A DNA stretch of 64,000 bases, from the NCBI GenBank assembly GCA_018136815.1, contig CM030941.1:1115582-1179581 (forward strand), read 5' to 3'. The position numbers and the translations under genes are program-made. The stretch is from Isochrysis galbana (Eukaryota > Haptophyta > Isochrysidales > Isochrysidaceae). A model generated the notes under the pieces. That model was not told the DNA's origin and made no database searches. It worked only from the letters and a program-made list of their open reading frames with translations. How positions within the stretch are numbered: position 1 is the stretch's first letter; every line of letters begins with the position of its first letter. Positions 32,458 through 42,813 of the stretch are shown here, piece after piece.

Positions 32458-33030
32458 TTCCTCGAGCCGCTGCGATGTTACAACCAGCAACCAGCGCAGC
32501 CGCTGGCCGCTGGGCGGCGGCCGGCAGACGATGCGGCTTGTCCTACCTAGCCTTGACGTAGTGCAGAGGTTGATTGCTTGTTGCTTGAACCTTCATCCAT
32601 TCTGTAGAGAGGGGGTGGGGGGTTGGCGCGAGCGCGGCGCGCGCACGCGCGGGGGGGGGAGGGGAGGGGCTTTAGAAAAGCGGTGAAAAACTAAAAACAC
32701 TGTTTTTTGGCCTTCACACTTCACACAAAAACGGGTATCCTGTTTTTCACACCTAGGGATACCACGTTACCACACCGTACTCCGGAGGAGTAGAACCACT
32801 TCTCCAAACAACTCAGACTAGACAGTTCTCGCCCCCCGTGAGGGGGGTCGAGAGAGAGTGGGGGGGGGGGGGGGGGGGGGGCGCGAGGCGCGAGGCCCCC
32901 CCTCAACCCTCAATGGCGACCAAACATAAGATTAGTAGTAGTAGTACTATAAAAAATCATGTGGACTCTGCCGCCGTTGCATTCCATAGATCTCTCAGGG
33001 GTCGGCAGCGAGCCAAGCGGCGGCTGCGGC
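32458..33030. other. Upstream region of the RII-alpha/EF-hand gene
   Basis: Includes CTGTTTT repeats near 32700-32745 and a G run of about 22 at 32860. Presumed promoter and 5' UTR at the right end. Confidence 0.4.
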
Positions 33031-33823
33031 ATGGACTCCACCTCCGCCATCGTGGTGACGCCCGAGCTTCAGGAGGTGATGCGCGAGTACACAAAGGCGG
33101 TGATGCGCGATAATCCGGATAACCTCCTCGAGTACTCGCAGCACTGGTTCGTCACCAAGTACACCGAGAGGAGAATGGGTGTGGACGCATTCCGATGCCT
33201 CAGCACGCCAAGCCGGCAGCTGCCACCACTCTCGTTGCCTCTCACGCCTTCCCCGCCCCCGCACACAGCTGCATACGAGCTCGAGTCTTCCACATCAGAC
33301 GTCTTTGCAAGTCTCAGCGGGGACGTGCAAGATCAGATCGAGGACCTGTTCAAACGGTGCGTGTGAAGCAGTCTTCAAGCTTCCGTCTCATGGCAGCCAC
33401 AGGCGGTCCACCTTGCGCGCGATCCGCGCAGCCGACAGCGAGGCGCACGCTGGGCCGCGAGCTAAGGCCTCCAAGAGCATCTGCACTCACGCTGTGCTGG
33501 GGCGATGTGCGCGCAGGTTTGATGCGGATAGCGACTCTCAGCTCACCATTGAGGAGCTGCGTGTGTTGACAACCCAGGTCGAGCTCTTCAGTTTTTTCGC
33601 GGAGGACACCGCCTCGCTGTTCTCGCTCCTTGACTTAGATTCAAACGACTTTGTCGGGTGGCAGGTGTGGAGGCTGCCTGATTCATGAATCGTCTCACGC
33701 CTTGAATGTCACTCGCTTTCCCGGAGAGTAGCGGAAAGTCCAAGACCTTGTCCATGCATGCTACAATCTCAGGAGTTTTCTCATGCCATGGCCGTTTGGG
33801 TGAAGGATTTCGGCGCCAAGTGA
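33031..33823 (+). CDS. RII-alpha-like domain and EF-hand protein (ciliary type)
   Basis: Exons 33031-33178, 33269-33356, 33517-33664 and 33806 onward; introns 90, 160 and 141 bases, all GT-AG and in phase. Residues 10-48 resemble the RII-alpha dimerisation/docking helix pair (TPELQEVMREYTKAVMRDNP, then LEYSQHWFVTKYTERR), as in ciliary radial-spoke and ropporin-type proteins that dock A-kinase anchors. Two EF-hands follow: FDADSDSQLTIEEL, created exactly across the second splice, and LDLDSNDFVGWQ-DF, completed across the third. The gene may stop at TGA 33821, or a GTGAGT at 33820 may splice on to about 33893 and add some 20 residues. Likely a calcium-responsive axonemal adaptor. The Met at 33031 is chosen as the one preceding the domain; an earlier Met at 32959 is in frame. 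Confidence 0.72.
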
Positions 33824-34255
33824 GTGGATACCAGTCATGTTGTGTGGAAGGTGTTACTCACTGACTTACTGTGATGATGGCGGCCGGGCAGTATGATCGG
33901 AGGGGCGGGCACGCTCCTGATCCACTTTACCCAAACGAGTATGTGTGGGGGGAGGTGGGAGAGGCGGCGGTCGTAGCCAGGACGCCCGTACGATCATTGT
34001 TGGTCTTCATTCTTGAGGTCTAGCCTACATTTATTTTTGTAATGCTCTTGCCGCGCACGCAGCTTCGGACCCACTCACTTTCACACGTACATTCCCTCAC
34101 CCCCAAGTCCTGGGCCCGCTTAAGAGAAGTGCAAGTGCGATGCGGCTTGCTTTCATTTGATCCCCCTTCCTTCCGGTTTTTTCCCCTCCGCCTCCTCCAA
34201 AAAGCGCGCCTTGTGGCTCCGGCTCCGGGGGGGGCCATCTGGGTGCTTGCTGGTG
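33824..34255. other. 3' flank and intergenic
   Basis: May hold a last small exon near 33893-33964 of the preceding gene. Nothing else recognised. Confidence 0.35.
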
Positions 34256-34434
34256 TCGGAGCGAAGCTCGTTTCCTCTTTGGAAACGAGTCGCGAGGGCG
34301 CACCGGCGGCTAGCGCGGCGCACGGTTCGTCCGGGGAGCCCGGAACGGGTTCATCGGGAGAACGGGGAGGGCAAATGACGGGCATATGTGGAATGGACGG
34401 GAGAGTGGCACGGAACGCGAATCGGAGGGACGGA
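34256..34434 (-). repeat. Left arm of a long inverted repeat (element F end)
   Basis: About 178 bases that recur in inverted orientation at 35869-36044 with few differences. Begins TCGGAGCGAAGCTCGTTTCC and runs through CGCACCGGCGGCTAGCGCGG. The right arm is the 3' part of element F copy 2. Confidence 0.8.
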
Positions 34435-35067
34435 GGATGTAAGAAAGGGCGCGGCGAGCATATACCGCTGCTTACTTGGGACTCGTAGGGACTCGTAGAC
34501 TCGAAAGGATGACTCGGAAGACTCGGGGCTTGAGGGTACTCAGGGGGCTGCAGGTCACCAACAGGCGATACAGTGGATAAAACCACACAAATCAACACTC
34601 TGCACTCAAACATTCACAGTAACATATACGTTAAACGAACCCCCTCTGATGAGCAGAACCAGGGGCGCTCACCAGAAAAAGAGGAGAGAGAGAGAGAGAG
34701 AGAACGAGGACTCGAGGGTCAAAACACAATTCGGACTCCGGCTCGGACTACAGAGTAAAATCCAGTGCCCTCGCGAGTCCTGCCTCGAGTCTCGCGGGGC
34801 AGCGCCGAAGGACGCTGAAGGACGCGCTGCGGGACAGCGCTGAAGGACGCAGAAGGACGCAGAAGGACACTGAAGGACGCTGAAGGACGCGCTGCGGGAC
34901 ACCGCTGAAGGACACCGCTGAAGGACGCGGGGGCGCTGAGGGACGCTGGGAGACGCTGGGGAACGCTGAGGGACGCGCTGGGGGACTTTCGCGCGGCCGA
35001 GCTTGCGGAGGTAAGCACGAACGACGCGGTGAGACAACTCCACCAAGTCCAGGCCGGGGGGACGGTG
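34435..35067. other. Intergenic with degenerate GGACGC repeats
   Basis: About 34795-34985 is an irregular tandem array of GAAGGACGCTGAAGGACGC-type units. No gene supported. Confidence 0.5.
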
Positions 35068-35452
35068 TCGCATTCGCGAATCGACACTCGTTAGGCTTCG
35101 CTCTTCTCTTCGTCGTTCGGTATCTATCGTTATGATTCTCTGCTTTCTCGCGTTCTCGGTCAAAAGCTTCGCTTGGATGCATGGGATCGGGGGTTGTGGA
35201 GCGCTCTCTCTCTTTCTCTCGAAAGAGAAGGGAAGTTTCCCCACCTCTCTTCCTCCCAGGCGCCTCGCAGATAGGTTTAATTTGCTATCTCCCCTGCGGT
35301 TCTTTATCTGCTTCTGGGGGCAATCAGGTTTAATTTGCGACCTCTTCGCATCTCCCCCTTAGGCACATCGCACTCCTTTCGTCTTATTTGGTAGGTCTCT
35401 TGGAATCCTGCGTAGCAAGATTGCCCCTCGTTTCCGTTATGGTGCGATTCCC
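35068..35452 (+). repeat. Dispersed repeat family G, copy 2
   Basis: Second copy of the block at 29431-29839, same orientation, diverged by point changes and small deletions. Confidence 0.75.
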
Positions 35453-35594
35453 GTTCCAGACAAGATCGTCGACAGATCGCCCTTTGATCGTCGTCCGTCG
35501 TTGTCTGATCGGAGTGTTTGGGTTTGATTTCAGTCGAGTTATGTGAGAAAGTCGTGGGGCGAGAGTCGGGGTGTTTTCCTGGGTGTCTTTGTCC

Positions 35595-36044
35595 GTCGGC
35601 CTGTCGCCAGTCGTCATCCGTCGTCGCTCTCGCTCTCGTCGCTCTCGCTCTCGTAACACTCAGACCCTACAATCCCTCCTCGCCTCGCCAGCCCCTGCCA
35701 CCACAGCCCTCCTCTCACTCACCCTCGCCTTTCGCCGCTCGTTCCATGTCGCTTTCGCCGCCGTCCTCGCCCTCGCTCAAGCCCGCCTGCCCGCCTTCCT
35801 CTGCTGACGGGCTTCAGCCCGTCAGCCCTCTGTTCCCATCTGAGGCAGTGGTAACCTCGGATCCGTCACCGTCCCTCCGATTCGCGTTCCGTGCCACTCT
35901 CCCGTCCATTTCACATGCCCGTCATTTGCCCTCCCCGTTCTCCCGATGAGCCCGTTCCGGGCTCCCCGGATGAACCGTGCGCCGCGCTAGCCGCCGGTGC
36001 GCCCTCGCGACTCGTTTCCAAAGAGGAAACGAGCTTCGCTCCGA
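35595..36044 (+). mobile_element. Dispersed element F, copy 2
   Basis: Shares with copies 1 and 3 a CTCTCGTCGCTCTCG-rich leader, CCCTACAA, and an ATG at about 35745 opening a Ser/Pro-rich frame (MSLSPPSSPSLKPACPPSSA) that continues in frame into a 3' part absent from copy 3. Its last 176 bases form the right arm of the inverted repeat with 34256-34434. Confidence 0.6.
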
Positions 36045-36457
36045 CAGTGAGATGAGCCTGTCGAGACAAGCGAGTGCTTGTTCGTGGGGCAAGTCTCAAG
36101 GGGCATAGAGCACAGTCTTGAGAAAGAGAGAGGGAGCGCGCGCGCTACATGGCGACACAAGCCACGATCACACATCACTCACAAAACCGCCCAGTCAACA
36201 AAGGGACACTCCGAAAACTCACGTAAACAGTCGCCACAATCAAAGAAACGAGTCCGGAGAAGAATGCAGCCAACCGAAACGAAGCCACAACGAAGAGTCT
36301 CGAAGTAAACGGCGATCACCCCTCAAGAAACAATGCCCATCCTAAAGTTAAAAGACACACAAGCCATTGGATCGGATCCGTCTAGAGTATTGTGGAAATA
36401 CTCTGGATCCGACAGAGCCTTGCTCTGACATTCACTACCAACCATGCACACCCCATC

Positions 36458-36609
36458 TTGTTGACTAGCATTCCCGGCCACACACACCGGACGAGCAAAA
36501 CACCAAACATGCACACCCCCATCGCGGGGCAGGGGCTCTGTTGCCGATGAGGCCTGAGGTCCCGCAGCACAAAGATTAATAAACCACTACAGACAAGAAA
36601 ACTCCAACA
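36458..36609. repeat. Dispersed repeat family H, copy 3
   Basis: Third copy of the block at 167-312, the most diverged at its right end (AAAACTCCAACA). The flanking stretches 36045-36457 and 36610-36970 show no gene. Confidence 0.6.
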
Positions 36610-36977
36610 ATTGTACTTTAGAGTACATACAATACAATGCACGTGGGCCAGAGGTCGAAATATAAAACAGCTGCTGAAACCGCTCATCGGGGGTTGGGAG
36701 GGTTGAAGAGGGAGAAAGGTGGATGCCCTCCGGCTGTGTGCTCACGTGCTCACTGTTTCGCTGTTCGCTCTTCTGATGAGATCCCGAGTGCGATGTGATT
36801 CGTCGAGGGCGTTGATCGAAAAATCTTTAGCTCACACCTCCCTTGGAGGTAAAGATAAATTCGGGCTCTTTAGATGATTGATGCTCGTGTCACCGAGTGC
36901 TCTCTTGCGTCTCCCTGCGCAACTCTCTCTCTCTTCTTCTCCCCTTTTCCCCCTTCTGTTCAGCGCGAGCCGCCGCC

Positions 36978-37017
36978 GCATCTCTCTCTCTCCCTCCCTC
37001 CCTCTCCCTCCCTCCCT

Positions 37018-37056
<39 letters not shown>

Positions 37057-37095
37057 CCTCCCTCCCTCCCTCCCTCCCTCCCTCCCTCCCCCCCC
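36978..37095. repeat. (CT)n/(CCCT)n microsatellite
   Basis: Pyrimidine tract of CT and CCCT units in the presumed 5' UTR of the K+ channel gene, ending in C runs. Confidence 0.95.
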
Positions 37096-37244
37096 CCTCT
37101 CTGCCTCCCCCCCCCTCCCGCCGCCCCGACCCCCTCCCTCTCCCCCTGCCCCTCCCACCCTCTCCCTCGCCCTCCCTGTGCAGAGAGTGTGCAGGCACAC
37201 GCAGAGGAACCAAGGGGGAGGCGGGGTGAAAGGAGAGCGGCGCG

Positions 37245-39432
37245 ATGGCCTCTGCCATAGTCGCCATCAGGCGGCGTCAGGATGCTTCTGCGCCCACGGC
37301 GCCCGATGCTCCGATGTTCCTCTCCAACGAGGAAGGTGGGCTCGAGCTGGACGAGCATTTGGAGGAGGCGGAGATTCAGGCGCAGAAAGAGCTGACCGGC
37401 ATTCACAGGATCCGGCTCATCATATGGATAACGCTCGAGGAGCCTGCTTCCTCCCCGGCGGCCAGATTTATCTCGACCGCGATGATGGTCGTCATCTCCT
37501 TGTCCATCGTTTCGTTCATTGTTGGCACGGAGCCGGTGGGCGGCTGCGACTACGACAAGTCGTTCCTGTTGGCGAACCATACCGAGCTTCTGCTTCCGGA
37601 TGCCTCTGCTCCGGGCCAGGTCGTCTTTGTTGATCCTGATGGCGAGGTCTGGTCCAGCGCAGGCCAGCGTATCTGCCCGCATGCGGCGGGCTTGCGGCTG
37701 GCAGACACATCAGAGTCTCTGCTGTATATTGAGGCAACATGTGTCATCATCTTCACGATCGAGCTCCTCCTGCGCCTTTGCACGTGCACACTCGTCATGC
37801 CGCTGCGCAAATTCCTCATGATGCCGCTCAATTGGGTCGATTTGGCGGCAATCCTGCCGTGGTACGTAGCAGCTATCACTTCCGCCATCAATAGTGGCGA
37901 CGCCACAGACGCCAAGTTTCTCTCGGTTTTGCGTGTGCTACGACTCCTCCGCGTGGTCCGCGTCTTCAAGATGGGACGCAACTTCGCCGGCATGCACCTG
38001 TTGCTACGCACGACAGTGCGCTCTATGTCAGTCTTCTTCATTCTTTTCATGCTGGTGACGACGTGCTCGCTTCTCTTCGGCACGCTGATCCACATGACGG
38101 AGAATGGCGATTTTCATGATGCTGAATCACCACACGTGGGTCTAGTCGGTCACGTCTGCGCGGACCCGACCACCCCCTGCGGTCAGATGATGCGTCCCGA
38201 CTACTCGCCCACCCCGTTCTCGTCGATCCCCATCGCCATGTATTGGTGCATGGTCACCATGTCCTCAGTTGGTTACGGCGACCTTTTCCCCATCACCCCC
38301 TTGGGCTACGTGATTGGCTCGTTGACCATCCTTGCTGGCATGATGACTCTAGCACTGCCGATCACCATCATCTCGGCCAATTTCGACGACGAGACGCGCG
38401 AGCACAATCGTCAGATTGAGCTCAGCAGACGGCGTGCCGCTCAGCGGAAACGGCTATTGCGTAAGCATACTTCCTCATTATCCCAGAACGGAGTGACATC
38501 GGAGGCGACATCAGCTATGAGAACAGAGGCGAGCGCCTCCATTGCCTCGGTCGGTATGCCGCAGAGCAGCCACAAACGTCTCGCCGGGAAGGCGGCAGTC
38601 ACCGTCGCGCCCGCGCCGATGTCTTCAGGGTCAGCTCAACGGTTGGCTCCGTCTCCTTCCACAGGAGAATCGGGCGGGCGCTCCGCGCCCGGTGGGACGA
38701 TGTGCTCACATTCGATAGCCGACATCTCCCAAAGAATATCTACCACTCCCCACAGAGCACCACAGGGGCAGCCATGTATGGAGGAAAGTACCAGTGAAAA
38801 GCGACGTTCGCGGTGGAGCGCGCTCAGCTCCGCCCCCACGAGCAGGAAGCTGCCAGATGTTTCCTTATTTGCACTAAGGGAGCAGCTAGAGGAGGAGGTA
38901 AGCGCTCATACTTGGGTTTAGACGGCACGTGGGCTGAGGCATTGTGATGGGGCGAGAGAAAGCCAATGTGCTTCAGCGCAAAGACCGCTGCGCAGCCCCC
39001 GAGCAAGCAAGTGCACTCCTGGCCGACCCCACTTCTTCTGCCGCATCTCAGGCTGAGGAGTTGCTAAAGGAGACGATGGACTCCTTCCGCAAGGATGTGA
39101 ACAAGATTTTCTACAAGCTCACACCTGGGTTCCAAACGGCCATGATGCGAGTGGCCATTCAGGGCGGCCTCCATCGCAAGCGGCCTAAGGCACTGTCCGG
39201 GCTGGAGAAGGATGCGCCAGCAAAGACTCAGTCGCCCGTGGGCGTTAGCAGCGGGCGTAGTCCGGCAGAATCGTCGGACGCTTTGGAAGTGTCGGTCCCT
39301 CATCCCTTTGCGAAGGTGGCAAGGGTAGCACCGGCGCCCGAGACAACAACACTAGACGAGAACACACCTCAGCTGCCTCCATTAGGGGAGGAGTTTGCAA
39401 ATGCTGGGGGCGGAAACGCGGCCGCGCTATAA
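37245..39432 (+). CDS. Voltage-gated K+ channel, six-helix type
   Basis: Exons 37245-38897 and 38977-39432; intron 79 bases (GTAAGC...TTCAG), phase 0; 702 residues. Helices: S1 about 74-94, S2 158-180, S3 196-214, S4 226-245 with Arg230, 233, 236, 239 and Lys242 in a perfect every-third pattern, S5 258-284, pore helix and selectivity filter TMSSVGYGD (338-346), S6 354-380 with LPIT in place of the usual Pro-Val-Pro bend. It lacks a T1/BTB tetramerisation domain. The S1-S2 loop (95-157) and the S5-pore turret (285-325, with CADPTTPC) are long and hold Cys. The C-terminus is Ser-rich and disordered; exon 2 adds a helix (AEELLKETMDSFRKDVNKIF) and a basic tail. A plasma-membrane delayed-rectifier-like channel is expected, gated by depolarisation. 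Confidence 0.93.
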
Positions 39433-40588
39433 GCGACGAGTGATCTGCGCGCCATCAATTCATTGAGCAAGCTGTTGGTCCAGCGCAATGCTTAGAGGTC
39501 GACATCATGATGCGCGTAACGCTGGGCGGCTCGCGGGTATCGTTTGTGTTGATAGGGACTACTACGATTTTAGAAGAGGAAAAACTATTGTCATAGTTTG
39601 ACCTATGGAATACTATGGAGCGTGCCGCGACCGCCTCCGAGCCCCTGCGACCCTCGCCACTGCCACTGCGCCGCCCCACCTTGTCGCATTCGCGAGCCTC
39701 TGCAGGCTATTTCGCTATTTTCCGCTCTACCGCTCTACCGTTATAACCGCGATGGTAAATCATCAATCTTCGTTCTTATGTCTATCTATACGTCTACGAC
39801 GTCTCCACGCTTCTATCAATCACTACACTTCATTCAATGTCGGTCTACCATTATATCCACGTGGCCAAGCAGCTTCTACAGGCTTCTCTCTACTCGGAAT
39901 ATGAATATGCTCTAGCTCTGGACTGATCACCCTGGCGTGGAGATCAAGGGAGTAGTAAGCACGTGTCGATGAAGACCAAGGAAGTAGCGAGCATCTTGCT
40001 CGCTAAAGTACACCCTCAAGAACCTCAAGCGTCTAGACTCTGTAAGTCTAACACCTCTGTAAGCTTCTAGACTTTTTAAGTCTACCAGCTACTCCATGGC
40101 TAAGCTACAAAAAGCTATAGGTAAAGTGCACGCCGCTGTGCTCGCGTTGAGACGCTATTCGCCGATGAATCTTGTAGGATCCTCACTAAGCATGGATGAA
40201 TCCCTTTCGCGCCTTTTCTGTGTGCAATCCTTCTCTACTTCTCTAGGCCCCGCCTTGGCTTGTGCCAGCGAGGTTAGCCCCTCCGGATGGACGGTGGCCT
40301 ACACCCTCGCTGTTCGCCGTTGGCTCGCGCCGCCTACGATGGTCGCGCCCACCCGATTGGGTTGGCGACCGATACCGACTAGCTCGTCTGATGGGTCGTT
40401 CACTGACAGAGGTGTATTCGCCAACATACCCTCCGTCGTACAACGCGCACTCTGTCGATTGTTCCGTGCTCAGCCTGCTCTATTCTCGTCCGAATCTCTT
40501 CTGGCTGCCGCGTCCCGTTCTTTTCAGACGGCTCGCACATTGGCCGCCGCGTCTCCGTCGATCCCGGTCACTCGCAACCCCGTATACG
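39433..40588. other. Intergenic
   Basis: No gene I can support. A short motif TCTAGACTNTNTAAGTCTA is repeated near 40029-40082. The first bases of repeat family G occur at about 39683. Frames of 100-170 codons here have no recognisable content. Confidence 0.4.
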
Positions 40589-40605
40589 TTTCTGCTGTCG
40601 TTGTC

Positions 40606-41362
40606 AACTAAGTTTATACTTGGTTGCCCCATGGGGGGGCACGAGCCCCCCCCTCTCTCCACTCCTCCCCTGCCATGGGGGAGGAACCACCCATCCTCCT
40701 GGCACGCCTGATGGCTGGCCAGGAGGCCACTGCCCTACTGACCCACTCCCTTCCCCACAGGCTCGCCCCATTCGCCCATCCTGGCCCCTCGTGGCCAGCC
40801 CATTGCTCCAACCCCCCTCCCCCCCTGGTCGACAGGCAGACAGGTGCAGATTGGGGGCCCCAGAGGCTCAGGAGCGCCAGCGAGGGAGAGGCAGGGGAGA
40901 CCAGGGCCCAGTCCCAGCCTCCTCTGCCCCCAGAGCTGGCCTCCAAGAGCCTCCAGGGGTCGCCAGCAGGCAGCTGCAGGCCTGCCGCAGGCGCGCCATC
41001 GCGCGTGCCGCAGGAGAGGGGAGAGAGAGCGCGGAGAAGGGGGTGGGCGGAGCGAGAGCTCCGCTCACCGAAAAATAGGTAAGTCCCGCACCTGTTTACA
41101 GGATAAGTCGGGGCTGAGACCGCCGCCCACTCGGAGACACAGGAGGAAGGGGGGGAATGATCACCGGGGGGGGGCGCGGGCCACCGGACCATATCTAAGC
41201 CCTTCACCCCTATCCCCCTAGTAGTGCACGGGGGGAGTCGCCTTATGGCGGGGGGGAGAAGGGCCGGGGAAGTGGGGGTGTAGAAAGTTTCCTACGTGAG
41301 TAGAAAGTAGAGGGTCCACGGCCGCGTGTGCGGTGAGACTATTAAAAGGTTTAATTTTTAAT
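40606..41362 (+). mobile_element. L-type retroposon copy D
   Basis: 757 bases flanked by the 17-base direct repeat TTTCTGCTGTCGTTGTC at 40589-40605 and 41363-41379. Same internal order as copy C: near-palindromic start, G-run/CACGA/C-run hairpin, GC-rich body, GCGGAGC/GCTCCGC hairpin, AAAAATAGGTAAGT, pyrimidine tract ending CCCCCTAG, loop AGTGCACG, end GAGACTATTAAAAGGTTT. It lies at the 5' edge of element F copy 3. Confidence 0.92.
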
Positions 41363-41379
41363 TTTCTGCTGTCGTTGTC

Positions 41380-41750
41380 CCTATCCGTCGTCCTGTCGTC
41401 AGTCGTCATCCGTCGTCGCTCTCGCTCTCGTCGCTCTCGCTCTCGTAACACTCAGACCCTACAAACTCGCCTCGCCTCGCCAGCCCCTGCCATCACAGCC
41501 CTCCTCATACTCACCCTCGCCTCTTGCTGCTCGTTCCATGTCGCTCTCGCCGCCGTCCTCGCCCTCGCCCAAGCCCGCCTGCCCGCCTTCCTCTGCTGAC
41601 GGGCTTCAGCCCGTCAGCCCCTCTGAAGTCGTCTCCTCCGCCGCGCCTGCCGCCGGCATGCCTCCTTCCTCATTGCCCTCAGGCCCTATGGGCCTTCCCA
41701 ATTCGTCAGATGGGGATGATTGATGATTGAGCGCTTTTGGTCTCCCGCGA
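41380..41750 (+). mobile_element. Dispersed element F, copy 3
   Basis: Leader as in copy 2, then an ATG at 41538 opening MSLSPPSSPSPKPACPPSSA and a 61-codon frame that stops at 41723, followed by GATGATTGATGATTGAGCGC as in copy 1. Sequence 41750-42345 is GC-rich and shows no supported gene. Confidence 0.6.
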
Positions 41751-42813
41751 GTCCGCTCTGCAGCTGAAGAGCTCGCCTGAGCTCGCTGCTGCTGCCTCTG
41801 CTGCAGCTTGTCAAGGACCACATCCAACCAGAACTCTGAGACCTCAACCGGCGGAGGCACGGCGCCACCCTCGTCGGCCGATGCAGTGGCGCTGGAGCAG
41901 GAGGAGGAGGAAGGAGGAGGAGGGGGATTGACCAGTCTCGAGAGCACTGTCCTCCTCAGGGTCGTCCTCAGATGGCTCCCTTCTTCCTGCAGAGGAGGGG
42001 GAGGGGCTTTCCTCTCCCACAGGGGGAGGGATGGAGGCTTGCTTGCGAGTGGCCCGATGGACCATCGCGACCTCCCTCGGCTTGACGCTGCCGGGGGCGG
42101 AGCCGGCGCGTGTGGCGCGCCGGCGGAGCGGCGTGCGTGGCCTGCTCTCCGGAGGAGAGGGCTCGACCGCTGGCGCAGGGCCGGCGCAGACGCGGCGGCG
42201 CTGGCGACAGCGTGAGAGCGAAAGCCGAAGAGTCTAGAGCGTTGCTGGTGTGAACGACGGTTACTGTGAAACCGAACACAATTACTCTTGCTGTAGAGTA
42301 CTGTAGAGTAGAGCTCTATCTAGGTTGGTTGTCCCTACGTAGGCCATGGAGCCGGCCGCACAGCCGCCAGTGGAACGGCTGTTCGGTGTCGGGTGAGAGA
42401 GGAACATGTGTGGGGGGGGGGAGGGGAGGAGAGGCGCTCTCTGCTCCCACTCCTCCTGGTCTCCTCCCTCCCTCTTCTCTCTCCTCTCTATCAACTCTTG
42501 TATTCTTCTCTGTCTTTTGTTCCCTCCCTCGCGCTTCTTCTCAGCCGGTGAGTGTCCAACCCTCCCTGCGTCCGCTGGATCCGCCAGACCCCTCGAGCGC
42601 GAGCCACGGGCTCTCCCTCCCTCCCGTCTCTCGCTCTCTTGCCCTCCCTCCCGTCTCTCGCTCTCTCCCTCGCCCTCTCCCTCTCTCCCCCCCCCTTCCA
42701 CTCTCTCCCGTCTCCTGCTGCACGTGGAGGGCGCACACACTCAGTTTGTGCCGAGTGAGAGAGGTGCACACATACGCCACACCAGCGCGGTTCAGGCAGA
42801 GAGAGGGAGAGCG

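Noticed and set aside
40096..40611. 171-codon frame upstream of element D
   Set aside because: Ends in the target duplication and element D, no recognisable content, competing frames of similar length.
41040..41110. A U1 snRNA gene on the antisense strand of L elements
   Set aside because: Only about eight bases of the U1 5' end match and the rest of U1 is missing; kept only as a remark on the element.
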